A DNA stretch of 6,766 bases, from the NCBI GenBank assembly GCA_045614505.1, contig JAZLDA010000107.1:1-6766 (forward strand). Direction: 5' to 3'. The DNA is from SIG607 sp045614505. Lineage in GTDB: Bacteria > Bacillota > Clostridia > Oscillospirales > Acutalibacteraceae. The stretch's first letter is position 1. Each line of letters opens with the position of its first letter. Position numbers and translations under genes: made by a program. Below, piece by piece: positions 1 through 6,092 of the stretch. The notes under the pieces were generated by a model, which ran no database searches, was not told the DNA's origin, and saw only the letters and a program-made list of their open reading frames with translations.

Positions 1-133
1 TGTTAATGAAATTTTTTAGTTGTTTTAACTCAAGCCCAAACTTTTCGCATATTTCTCGATTGCTTTTCCCTTTTTCCTTTAAATCCATTATTTCTTTTTC
101 ATATTGCTGAACATGTCTGTAACTTCTTGGCAT
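1..133 (-). CDS. IS3-family transposase OrfA, N-terminal 44 residues (partial)
   Basis: The reading frame opens with ATG at 133-131 and stays open for 44 codons to the left edge. The protein starts MPRSYRHVQQYEKEIMDLK and continues with a helix-turn-helix-like stretch (KSNREICEKFG, about residues 23-33). This resembles the N-terminus of the small helix-turn-helix OrfA proteins of IS3-family elements common in Clostridia, which bind the element's ends and form the OrfAB transposase by programmed frameshifting with orfB. The family match is from memory; neither the frameshift site nor orfB is visible. The start is supported by AGGA (minus strand, 146-143) nine bases upstream. That AGGA lies inside the 3' arm of a perfect hairpin, which should limit translation from read-through mRNA. 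The gene points the same way as the aro operon, so it is exposed to its transcription. Confidence 0.72.
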   Translation of the reverse strand, partial: MPRSYRHVQQYEKEIMDLKEKGKSNREICEKFGLELKQLKNFIN

Positions 134-142
134 AAAAAATCA

Positions 143-176
143 TCCTATGGTAGTTATTTTTTATTCTACCATAGGA
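143..176 (-). terminator. Perfect 11-bp hairpin with T tract: likely aro-operon terminator and block on transposase translation
   Basis: The arms TCCTATGGTAG (143-153) and CTACCATAGGA (166-176) are perfectly complementary, with a 12-base AT-only loop (154-165). On the minus strand the stem is followed by TGA and then six T (139-134), the form of an intrinsic terminator for transcripts leaving aroF. The 3' arm on the minus strand ends in AGGA, the only Shine-Dalgarno-like sequence before orfA, so in any read-through RNA the stem would also hide the orfA ribosome binding site. On the plus strand a T run (183-188) follows more loosely. No other terminator-like structure lies between the aroF stop and orfA. 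The hairpin is seen directly; both functions are inferred. Confidence 0.6.
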
Positions 177-191
177 GGTCTATTTTTTCTA
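163..191 (-). promoter_or_regulatory. Possible transposase promoter with its -10 box inside the hairpin's upstream arm
   Basis: On the minus strand TAGAAT (168-163, 5 of 6 matches to TATAAT) is preceded, after a 17-base spacer, by TAGAAA (191-186, 4 of 6 matches to TTGACA). Transcription would start near 157-155, after the hairpin's first arm. The element's own mRNA would then lack that arm and keep its ribosome binding site free, while outside transcripts would carry the full hairpin. The region is AT-rich and the -35 match is weak, so a chance match is quite possible. Confidence 0.35.
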
Positions 192-192
192 T

Positions 193-217
193 TGTCCGTT
201 TTTACTGGACTTGTGCA
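193..217 (-). repeat. Candidate terminal inverted repeat of the IS3-family element
   Basis: Read inward on the minus strand from 217, the sequence begins TGCACAAGTCC and reaches GGACA at 197-193. The TG terminus and the GGACA block about 20 bases in match the general pattern of IS3-family ends. It also holds a small internal inversion, GTCC/GGAC, at 194-197 and 207-210. The partner repeat is outside the window, so this call rests on pattern and position only. Confidence 0.5.
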
Positions 218-236
218 ATTTTCTCGGTCTTTTAAT
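218..236. other. Short spacer between the aroF stop and the IS end
   Basis: This is all that separates aroF from the proposed element. It is AT-rich and holds no hairpin that could end transcription. The first three or four bases next to the element (att or attt) would be one copy of a target duplication if the boundary at 217 is right. The other copy is off the window. Confidence 0.4.
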
Positions 237-1265
237 TTATATAGAATCTGCAATTGTATATATAAGCTTCTCAGTTTTCTTCCAGCCAAGGCAAGGGTCG
301 GTAATAGATTTACCGTAAATATGCTCACCTATTTTCTGACAGCCGTCTTCAAGATAGCTTTCTATCATAAGACCCTTAACGAGCTTCTTGATTTCGTCGT
401 TATGGGTACAGCTATAGATAACATCCTTTGCAATTCTGGGCTGTTCCGCGTACTTTTTACCCGAATTCGCGTGGTTGGTATCAATAATAACCGAAGGATT
501 AAGAAGTCCCGATTTTTTATAAAGCTCACAAAGCTCCGACAGGGTTTCATAGTGATAGTTTGATATACTGCTGCCGTTAGGTCCGGTATAACCTCGAAGA
601 ATTGCGTGAGCCAATGGGTTGCCCTCGCTTTTAACTTCCCAGCCGCGGTAAATAAAGGTATGGCCGTGCTGTGCGGCAGAAATAGCATTCATCATAACAG
701 TCAAGTCGCCGCCTGTGGGGTTTTTCATACCCACGGGAGTGTCCATACCGCTGGAGACAAGACGGTGTTCTTGATTTTCAACCGAGCGCGCACCTACCGC
801 AACATAAGAAATTATATCGGAAAGATAACGGTGATTAGAGGGATAAAGCATTTCATCAGCACAGGTAAAGCCGTAATCCTTTAATGCTCTTAAATGCAAA
901 TCACGTATAGCAACAATACCATTGAGCATATCGGGATTTTTATCGGGGTCGGGCTGATGTAGCATACCCTTATACCCTGCTCCCGTAGTGCGCGGCTTAT
1001 TGGTGTATATTCGAGGAATTATAAAAACTCTGTCCTTTACTTCATCCTGAACCTTTCTCAGTCTTTCAATATATTCCAGTACGCTCTCGGGATAATCCGC
1101 CGAGCAAGGTCCGATTATAAGAAGAAACTTATCGCTGTCACCCGAAAAAATCTTTTTGATTTCAAGATCTCTTTCCTCTTTAATCTTCTTTTCCTTTTTG
1201 CCTACCGGATACTGCTTCTTTATATCCATAGGTATAGGAAGCTTTCTTTTAAAATCCATTCCCAT
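237..1265 (-). CDS. aroF: 3-deoxy-7-phosphoheptulonate (DAHP) synthase, type I-alpha (AroG/AroF-like)
   Basis: The product condenses phosphoenolpyruvate with erythrose-4-phosphate to DAHP, the entry step of the shikimate pathway, in the cytosol. It has 342 residues, near the usual 350 for this class. Family landmarks are IGPCS (51-55), KPRTT (90-94), GARSVENQEHR (158-168), DTNHANS (262-268) and GKSITDPCLGW (318-328). The expected metal ligands are Cys54, His265, Glu302 and Asp323. No chorismate mutase or ACT domain is attached. By ungapped alignment from memory to E. coli AroG, several Phe-pocket residues are replaced (see findings). The ATG at 1265 is preferred over the one at 1259 because AGAGAGGA (1282-1275) lies nine bases upstream. 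The gene begins six bases after the tyrA stop and is last in the operon. The symbol could equally be aroG; the function is secure. Confidence 0.95.
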   Translation of the reverse strand: MGMDFKRKLPIPMDIKKQYPVGKKEKKIKEERDLEIKKIFSGDSDKFLLIIGPCSADYPESVLEYIERLRKVQDEVKDRVFIIPRIYTNKPRTTGAGYKGMLHQPDPDKNPDMLNGIVAIRDLHLRALKDYGFTCADEMLYPSNHRYLSDIISYVAVGARSVENQEHRLVSSGMDTPVGMKNPTGGDLTVMMNAISAAQHGHTFIYRGWEVKSEGNPLAHAILRGYTGPNGSSISNYHYETLSELCELYKKSGLLNPSVIIDTNHANSGKKYAEQPRIAKDVIYSCTHNDEIKKLVKGLMIESYLEDGCQKIGEHIYGKSITDPCLGWKKTEKLIYTIADSI

Positions 1266-1271
1266 TTTTCA

Positions 1272-2132
1272 TTATCCTCTCTTGTCAAAACGTTTTCTGC
1301 GAACCGTGGAAGTGCGCATCATCTCTCTGAGTTTTTCTCTGTCATTATTTATAAGTGCCTCTTTTAAGCCTGAAAAGCTTTGCTCAAAGGCTTCGATTTC
1401 TTTGAGCAACGGCTCTCTGTTTAACAGAAACAGCTCGCTCCACATTTCGTCATTGATTTTACCGATTCTGGTTAAATCGCGGAAAGAGTCACCTGTGTAG
1501 CGCACAAGTCCCTCATCGTCCTTAGTGCACATAAGTGACACCGCAATACAGTGAGTAAGCTGAGAAAGAAATGCAATCATTTCGTCGTGCTTCTCAACAC
1601 TTAACCGTGAAACACAGTAAAAGCCCAGCTCTTCACCCAAGCTTTCGCAAAGCTCAATGGCGTCCGAGGTGTTTTTATCGGTGGGAACAACTATATAGTT
1701 GGCATTTTTAAAGATCGACGGGTCACTGTTAACGACACCGCTCACCTCTTTACCTGCCATAGGATGAGCTGAAATATACTCAATATCACTTCTCAGCATA
1801 TTCTGAATTTTGTATACAACGCTTCCCTTAACACCGGTTACATCGGTAATAATTGCACCTTTTTTGATATATCTCTGGTTGTCCTCAATCCATTTTATAA
1901 ATACAGTCGGGTAAAGAGCGAATATAATCAAATCCGCATTTCCTACCGTTTCTGCACTTACTTCGGTTGTACCGCTTACTATCATACTGTTTTCAACGGC
2001 AAAATCAACCGAATCCTTAAGTTTTGTTATTGCAGATACTGTATAACCCTTGTCGGTAAGCGCCTTTGCATAACTTCCGCCGAGAAGACCTAAACCGACT
2101 ATAAGTATATTCATATCTTTACTGAGTTTCAT
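1272..2132 (-). CDS. tyrA: Prephenate (or arogenate) dehydrogenase, no ACT domain
   Basis: The product oxidatively decarboxylates prephenate to 4-hydroxyphenylpyruvate, or arogenate to tyrosine. The 286 residues comprise a Rossmann domain with GLGLLGGS (13-20), then YISAHPMAGKE (119-129) carrying the expected catalytic His123, then the helical dimerisation domain with EKHDEMIAFLSQLTH (180-194) and FRDLTRIG (217-224). There is no C-terminal ACT domain, unlike the longer Bacillus enzyme, and no fused chorismate mutase. The loop after the second beta strand reads AITKLKDS (34-41) with no acidic residue at its start, which hints at NADP rather than NAD. The start at 2132 is favoured over Met7 because AAGGTG (2145-2140) lies seven bases upstream; it overlaps the aroA end by 14 bases, suggesting translational coupling. 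Prephenate versus arogenate preference cannot be read from the sequence. Confidence 0.93.
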   Translation of the reverse strand: MKLSKDMNILIVGLGLLGGSYAKALTDKGYTVSAITKLKDSVDFAVENSMIVSGTTEVSAETVGNADLIIFALYPTVFIKWIEDNQRYIKKGAIITDVTGVKGSVVYKIQNMLRSDIEYISAHPMAGKEVSGVVNSDPSIFKNANYIVVPTDKNTSDAIELCESLGEELGFYCVSRLSVEKHDEMIAFLSQLTHCIAVSLMCTKDDEGLVRYTGDSFRDLTRIGKINDEMWSELFLLNREPLLKEIEAFEQSFSGLKEALINNDREKLREMMRTSTVRRKRFDKRG

Positions 2133-3330
2133 AAATTTTCACCTTAACTTTGAGAGAAGAAAGACGCTCAAAAAAATCCGGCAAACTCTTATTAACCGCC
2201 TGAGCGCCCTCTATAGTGCCGCCGACAAGGGTAGCCAGCACACATAGAGCCATAACTATTCTGTGGTCATTATGTCCGAAAAGCGGCTCGGTGGGGATTT
2301 TAAGCTCTCCTCCGTACACTCTCACGCTGTTGTCCTCTATATCCATTTTAACGCCGAATTTAGAAAGTTCCTTTTCCATACAGCCCACTCTGTCGCTTTC
2401 CTTTATACGAAGGCGGGCAGTATCGGTAAAAAGAGCTCCTTTGCCTGCCGCGGCAAGCGCAAAGAGAATGGGGCCTAAATCAGGACAGTCAGAAAGAGAA
2501 AATTTTGCATTTTCTTCCCTTAGCCGAGGCATTAAATCAAGATAAACCTTATCTCCCTGCAGGCTGTTTTCACTTAGTCCTTTAACGGTTACTTCACCGC
2601 CCAAAAAGTTCAGTGCTTCAAAGAATGCGGCGTTGGAATAATCCCCCTCAACCGTCATATTCTTTGAAGAGTAATGCTGACCGCCGGGTATTTTAATGCT
2701 TCGCATATTACTGCTGTCGATTTTTATTCCGAAAGCCGCAAGAGAGGACAAGGTAAGCTTTAAATAAGACTCACTCTGAAGCTCTCCTACAATATTTATA
2801 ACACTTTCCTCTTTTAAAAGAGGAAGTGCAAAAAGCAGACCCGAAATAAACTGACTGCTCACTGAGCCGTCAACATTAAACTCTCCTCCCGACAGTTTTC
2901 CCTTTACCTTTATACATTTATCATCCTGATAAAAGGAAACTCCTTTTTCCTTACACAGCTCCTCATATATTTTCATTGGGCGTTGCATAAGTCTGCCGCT
3001 TCCAATTAGGGTCATTTCTTCACCTGAGAGAAGACAAAGGGGCAGCATGAATCTTAGCGTGCTTCCGCTTTCTCTGCAGTTTAACACAGCGCTTTTAGAA
3101 GCAGCAGGGTCTAAACCGCCGAGAACTATTTTATCCCCCTGCTCTTCTATATCCACTCCAAGAGCTTTAAGGCAGTCAAGGGTTGCGAGAATATCCTGAG
3201 AAAAGGCAACACCCGACACCTGACTTTTGCCGCTAAGGGCTGCACAAATGAGATTGCGGTGAGCCATACTCTTTGAGGGCGGTGCAAGGATAGTGCCTTG
3301 AGCTTTTCCCTTAGTAATTTCAACCCTCAT
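2119..3330 (-). CDS. aroA: 5-enolpyruvylshikimate-3-phosphate (EPSP) synthase
   Basis: The product transfers enolpyruvyl from PEP to shikimate-3-phosphate, step six of the pathway. It has 403 residues, slightly shorter than E. coli AroA (427), with both halves of the two-domain fold. Substrate-binding landmarks are PSKSMAHR (18-25), SGSTLR (88-93), SVSSQF (156-161), CPDLGP (282-287) with the likely catalytic Asp284, RIKESDRV (308-315) with Glu311, NDHRIVMA (354-361) and KSLPDFFERL (381-390). The PEP-site loop ESGSTLRF differs from the E. coli GNAGTAMRP form (see findings). The ATG at 3330 overlaps the aroQ end by 11 bases and has GTGGAG (3346-3341) ten bases upstream. The gene is intact and its last 14 bases overlap tyrA. 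Confidence 0.96.
   Translation of the reverse strand: MRVEITKGKAQGTILAPPSKSMAHRNLICAALSGKSQVSGVAFSQDILATLDCLKALGVDIEEQGDKIVLGGLDPAASKSAVLNCRESGSTLRFMLPLCLLSGEEMTLIGSGRLMQRPMKIYEELCKEKGVSFYQDDKCIKVKGKLSGGEFNVDGSVSSQFISGLLFALPLLKEESVINIVGELQSESYLKLTLSSLAAFGIKIDSSNMRSIKIPGGQHYSSKNMTVEGDYSNAAFFEALNFLGGEVTVKGLSENSLQGDKVYLDLMPRLREENAKFSLSDCPDLGPILFALAAAGKGALFTDTARLRIKESDRVGCMEKELSKFGVKMDIEDNSVRVYGGELKIPTEPLFGHNDHRIVMALCVLATLVGGTIEGAQAVNKSLPDFFERLSSLKVKVKIYETQ
2140..2145 (-). promoter_or_regulatory. Ribosome binding site deciding the tyrA start
   Basis: AAGGTG on the minus strand lies seven bases before the ATG at 2132 and inside the last codons of aroA. The alternative Met7 has no comparable site, so the longer protein and the 14-base gene overlap are preferred. 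Confidence 0.6.
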
Positions 3331-3760
3331 TGTTTATGTACTCCACAAGATAATCCATAGCCTCGGTATAACCCATTATACCGTGACCTGTAATGGTTTT
3401 AATACAGGCAAGCCGTATGTAGCTTATCTGACGGAATTCCTCACGGGCGGGCACATCTGAAATATGCACTTCAACCGTAGGAATCATAACTGCCTTAACA
3501 GCGTCCAGAATAGCAACACTTGTATGGGTATAAGCCCCCGGGTTTATAACAATTCCGTCCACCTTTTTAAAGGCTTCCTGAATTTTATCTACAAGGTCAC
3601 CCTCATGGTTAGACTGATAACATTCAATTTCTATACCTTTTGCCTTTGCGTGCTCGGTTACGGTATTAATAAGGTTATTGTAGGTCTGCTTGCCGTAAAT
3701 TTTAGGTTCTCTGATACCGAGCATATTTATATTCGGACCGTTAATAACAAGAATTTTCAT
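3320..3760 (-). CDS. aroQ: 3-dehydroquinate dehydratase, type II
   Basis: The product dehydrates 3-dehydroquinate to 3-dehydroshikimate by the type II anti-elimination route; the active enzyme is usually a dodecamer. The 146 residues are the normal length. Family landmarks are INGPNINMLGIREP (6-19), the catalytic Tyr22 in KIYG, Arg17, QSNHEGDLVD (49-58), INPGAYTHTS (72-81) with Asn73 and His79, VEVHISD (96-102) with Glu97 and His99, and REEFR (106-110). The start at 3760 shares an ATGA overlap with the aroE-aroK stop and has AAAAGGA (3776-3770) nine bases upstream. The distal region (QISYIRLACIKTITGHG) is somewhat unlike the usual HHSY...ACIGTI form but has no broken motif. This is unrelated to the AroQ class of chorismate mutase, which shares the name. 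Confidence 0.97.
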   Translation of the reverse strand: MKILVINGPNINMLGIREPKIYGKQTYNNLINTVTEHAKAKGIEIECYQSNHEGDLVDKIQEAFKKVDGIVINPGAYTHTSVAILDAVKAVMIPTVEVHISDVPAREEFRQISYIRLACIKTITGHGIMGYTEAMDYLVEYINNEG

Positions 3761-4995
3761 TTTAGCAAATCCTTTTCTATTTGTTCTGCCGCCTTTTGTG
3801 CAGTTTCTATATTCTTTAAAACATAGTCTGCAGTGGCATTATATATGGTATAGCGCTCGTTATAACGCTCTGCGAGTGCCTCTCTATTTAAAGAAAGGGG
3901 TCTGTCTGAAGTGGTAATAAGCTGTTCAAGGGGTCTGTCAATAAACCAAAGGATTCCGTTTTTATGAAGATTATTACGGTTTTCTTCCCTGAGCACAGCT
4001 CCGCCGCCGGTGGCAATTATGGCACCTGACACAGCGCTGACCTCTTTTATAACCTGACCTTCAATATCACGGAAAGCCGCCTCACCCTGCTCTCTTATAA
4101 TAACCGAGGGGTGCTTGCCTGTTTTCTCTTCTATTAAATCATCGGTATCTAAAAAGGGTCTGCCTGTTTTTTGCGCGAGATATTTCCCAAGTGTTGTCTT
4201 TCCGCTTGACGGCATACCTATAAGAACTATATTTTGTTTGCTTATAAGAATATCCTTATAAACTCTGTCAATAGTATCGGCGTCGAATTGCCTGTTAATG
4301 AATTTTTCACAGGCAAAAACGGCTTGAGCCACCAGCATATAAAGTCCACATACAGCCTTTGCCCCCTGCCTTTCGGCGGCTAAGCAGAAATCGGTCTTTA
4401 AAGGATTATAAACCGCATCAACTGCACCCTCGAGGTTTTTGAATTTTTCCACTTCAATAGCCATACCGCAAATTTCGGGATACATTCCGCAGGGTGTGGT
4501 GTTGATTATAATCTGAGCGTCAGTGTGCAGTGCATAGGCTTCCTCATAACTTATGGCAACATCACTCTTTTTACGGGAAACCCTAATAATTTCTGCCGCT
4601 CCCATAGCCTTTGCCACAGCAAGAGCAGTTTTACTTGTTCCGCCACTGCCTAAAATCAGCACCTTTTTGCCTTTCATCACAATGCCGCTTTTTTCACACA
4701 TAATTTTCATTGCGGCAAAATCCGTATTAAAGCCCAGAAGCCTGCCGTTTCTGTTTACTATGGTGTTAACAGCACCTATTTCCTTTGCAACGGAGTCAAT
4801 TTCATCAAGATAAGGGATAACTGCTTTCTTATAGGGAATAGTCACATTTATCGCCTTGAAATCTCTTGCCCGCATAAAGGCATCAAGTTCTTCCGCTTTA
4901 AGTTCCTTTAACTCATATTCATAGCCTGCAAGTCGGGCGTGAATTTCCTTTGAAAAGCTGTGACCCAGTCGCTGAGCTATTAAACCGTATTCCAT
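3757..4995 (-). CDS. aroE-aroK: Bifunctional shikimate dehydrogenase - shikimate kinase (AroE-AroK fusion)
   Basis: One uninterrupted 412-residue frame carries two consecutive pathway enzymes. Residues 1 to about 245 are shikimate dehydrogenase (3-dehydroshikimate to shikimate, NADPH): GHSFSKEIH (11-19), NVTIPYK (50-56) with catalytic Lys56, NTD (90-92) with Asp92, Rossmann loop GSGGTSKTA (116-124), NTTPCGMYP (165-173) and GLYMLVAQA (217-225). From about 253 the rest is shikimate kinase (ATP-dependent 3-phosphorylation): P-loop GMPSSGKT (260-267), DTDD (283-286), FRDIE (308-312), ATGGGA (328-333), lid RPLS (365-368) and the RYTIYNATAD stretch (381-390). All expected catalytic residues are present in both halves and the linker is under about ten residues. 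The start has AAGGA (5008-5004) eight bases upstream and follows the aroC stop by four bases; the stop overlaps aroQ as ATGA. A sequencing-error fusion is unlikely because no spare start or stop lies at the junction. Confidence 0.95.
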   Translation of the reverse strand: MEYGLIAQRLGHSFSKEIHARLAGYEYELKELKAEELDAFMRARDFKAINVTIPYKKAVIPYLDEIDSVAKEIGAVNTIVNRNGRLLGFNTDFAAMKIMCEKSGIVMKGKKVLILGSGGTSKTALAVAKAMGAAEIIRVSRKKSDVAISYEEAYALHTDAQIIINTTPCGMYPEICGMAIEVEKFKNLEGAVDAVYNPLKTDFCLAAERQGAKAVCGLYMLVAQAVFACEKFINRQFDADTIDRVYKDILISKQNIVLIGMPSSGKTTLGKYLAQKTGRPFLDTDDLIEEKTGKHPSVIIREQGEAAFRDIEGQVIKEVSAVSGAIIATGGGAVLREENRNNLHKNGILWFIDRPLEQLITTSDRPLSLNREALAERYNERYTIYNATADYVLKNIETAQKAAEQIEKDLLK

Positions 4996-4999
4996 AACG

Positions 5000-6091
5000 T
5001 CAGTCCTTCAAATAATCAGTTCCGTATCTGCCCACAAGAATATCAGCAATGCATAGTGCGGCAACACTGTCAACTACCACCCTCGCTCTGTGGACAATGC
5101 AGGGGTCGTGTCTGCCTCCTATACAAAGTTTGACTTCCTCGCCTTTAACAAAGTCTATAGTTTCCTGTTCCTTTGCAATAGAGGGAGTGGGCTTAACTGC
5201 GCAGGAGAATACTATTGGCATACCGTTGGTAATACCTCCGTTTATACCGCCGTTGTGATTGGTAACTGTAATGGCTTTTTCTTCCCTTATTGCAAAGCAG
5301 TCGTTTGCCTCGCTTCCTCGCATATCCGCAAGGGCAAAACCGTCACCGAACTCTACACCCTTTATTGCGGGAATGCTGAAAAGGCCGTGAGAAAGAAGAC
5401 TCTCAACCGTATCAAACCAAGGCTCTCCGGCTCCTGACGGCACACCGGTTATAACGGTTTGAAGTACACCGCCCACACTGTCAAGATCTGCTTTGGCTTC
5501 AAGGATTTTTGCCTGCATTTCCTCCCCTGCTGTGTCACTAAGCACAGGAAAAGCTTTATTATTCAGCTCTGAAATATCCTCAGCAAGATTCTCAAAACCT
5601 CTGTCATAAACACCGGCGCATTTTTTAATATGAGTAGCAATGGTTATACCCTTGTTTTTAAGGGCATAAATAACAATAGCCGAGGCCGCAACCAAAGCAG
5701 CGGTGATTCTTCCGCTGAAATGACCTCCTCCCCGTCTGTCCTCAAAGCCGTGATACTTCTCATAAGCGGCAAAATCTGCGTGACCGGGACGGGCTTTACC
5801 GTCAATGGCGCTGTAGTCCTTGCTCTGTTTATTCTCGTTTTCAATTATAATACAAATGGGAGTACCTGTGGTTTTGCCATTCACAACACCGCTTTTAATA
5901 CTGAAAAAGTCAGCTTCTCTTCGCGGTGTAGATATATCGCCTACAGGACGGCGAAGAGCTAACTGATGGCGGATAAAGTCCTCATCTATTAGAATTCCGG
6001 GCGCAATTCCGTCAAGAACGGCACCTATTGCCTCTCCGTGGCTCTCCCCGAAAAGCGTTAGGGTAAGGTGATTTCCGTAAGTGTTTTTCAT
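5000..6091 (-). CDS. aroC: Chorismate synthase
   Basis: The product eliminates phosphate from EPSP to give chorismate, the last common step. The enzyme needs reduced FMN without net oxidation and normally works as a tetramer. It has 363 residues, a typical length. Landmarks are GNHLTLTLFGESHG (6-19) with His18, RRPVGDISTPRREAD (47-61), RPGHADF (101-107) with His104, the FMN-site region RRGGGHFSGRITAA (119-132), HNGGINGGITNGMPI (279-293) and GGRHDPCIVHRA (325-336) with Arg327 and Asp329. No flavin reductase domain is fused, so reduced FMN must be supplied by another protein. The ATG at 6091 begins one base after the aroB stop, with a weak AAAGAAG (6107-6101) upstream, so translation probably depends on coupling to aroB. 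The gene looks intact. Confidence 0.97.
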   Translation of the reverse strand: MKNTYGNHLTLTLFGESHGEAIGAVLDGIAPGILIDEDFIRHQLALRRPVGDISTPRREADFFSIKSGVVNGKTTGTPICIIIENENKQSKDYSAIDGKARPGHADFAAYEKYHGFEDRRGGGHFSGRITAALVAASAIVIYALKNKGITIATHIKKCAGVYDRGFENLAEDISELNNKAFPVLSDTAGEEMQAKILEAKADLDSVGGVLQTVITGVPSGAGEPWFDTVESLLSHGLFSIPAIKGVEFGDGFALADMRGSEANDCFAIREEKAITVTNHNGGINGGITNGMPIVFSCAVKPTPSIAKEQETIDFVKGEEVKLCIGGRHDPCIVHRARVVVDSVAALCIADILVGRYGTDYLKD

Positions 6092-6092
6092 T

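Larger units (their letters stand above)
1..217 (-). mobile_element. End of an IS3-family insertion sequence (partial, continues off the left edge)
   Basis: Three things seen here fit one end of an IS3-type element. These are a candidate terminal inverted repeat at 193-217, read inward on the minus strand and starting TG with GGACA at its positions 21-25; a short leader with a hairpin; and an orfA-like reading frame starting 84 bases inside the end. IS3-family ends typically start TG and carry a GGACA-like block about 20-25 bases in, as recalled from IS3 and IS150. The rest of orfA, orfB (the DDE integrase) and the other end lie outside the window, so activity cannot be judged. The element sits 19 bases beyond the aroF stop codon. 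The exact boundary at 217 is inferred; the other end and a target duplication would be needed to prove it. Confidence 0.65.

Noticed and set aside
194..210. GTCC/GGAC inversion as a terminator for the operon
   Set aside because: The stem is only 4 bp with a 9-base loop and no T run follows on the minus strand. It fits better as part of the IS end.
147..563. Plus-strand open frame of 138 codons opposite the end of aroF
   Set aside because: It starts inside the hairpin, has no ribosome binding site and lies mostly antisense to a well-supported gene. Its hydrophobic start is a by-product of AT-rich sequence.
365..688. Minus-strand frame of 107 codons inside aroF, and similar open frames inside aroA, aroE-aroK and aroC on either strand
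   Set aside because: All lie within strongly conserved coding sequence in another frame, none resembles a known protein, and none has a convincing start site.
2112..2114. Met7 of TyrA as the true start
   Set aside because: It would leave a more typical Rossmann N-terminus, but there is no good ribosome binding site before it, whereas AAGGTG is well placed for the ATG at 2132.
4230..4265. Frameshift or assembly artefact creating the AroE-AroK fusion
   Set aside because: The frame is continuous, no start codon with a ribosome binding site lies at the junction, and both halves have complete motifs on either side of a short, plausible linker.
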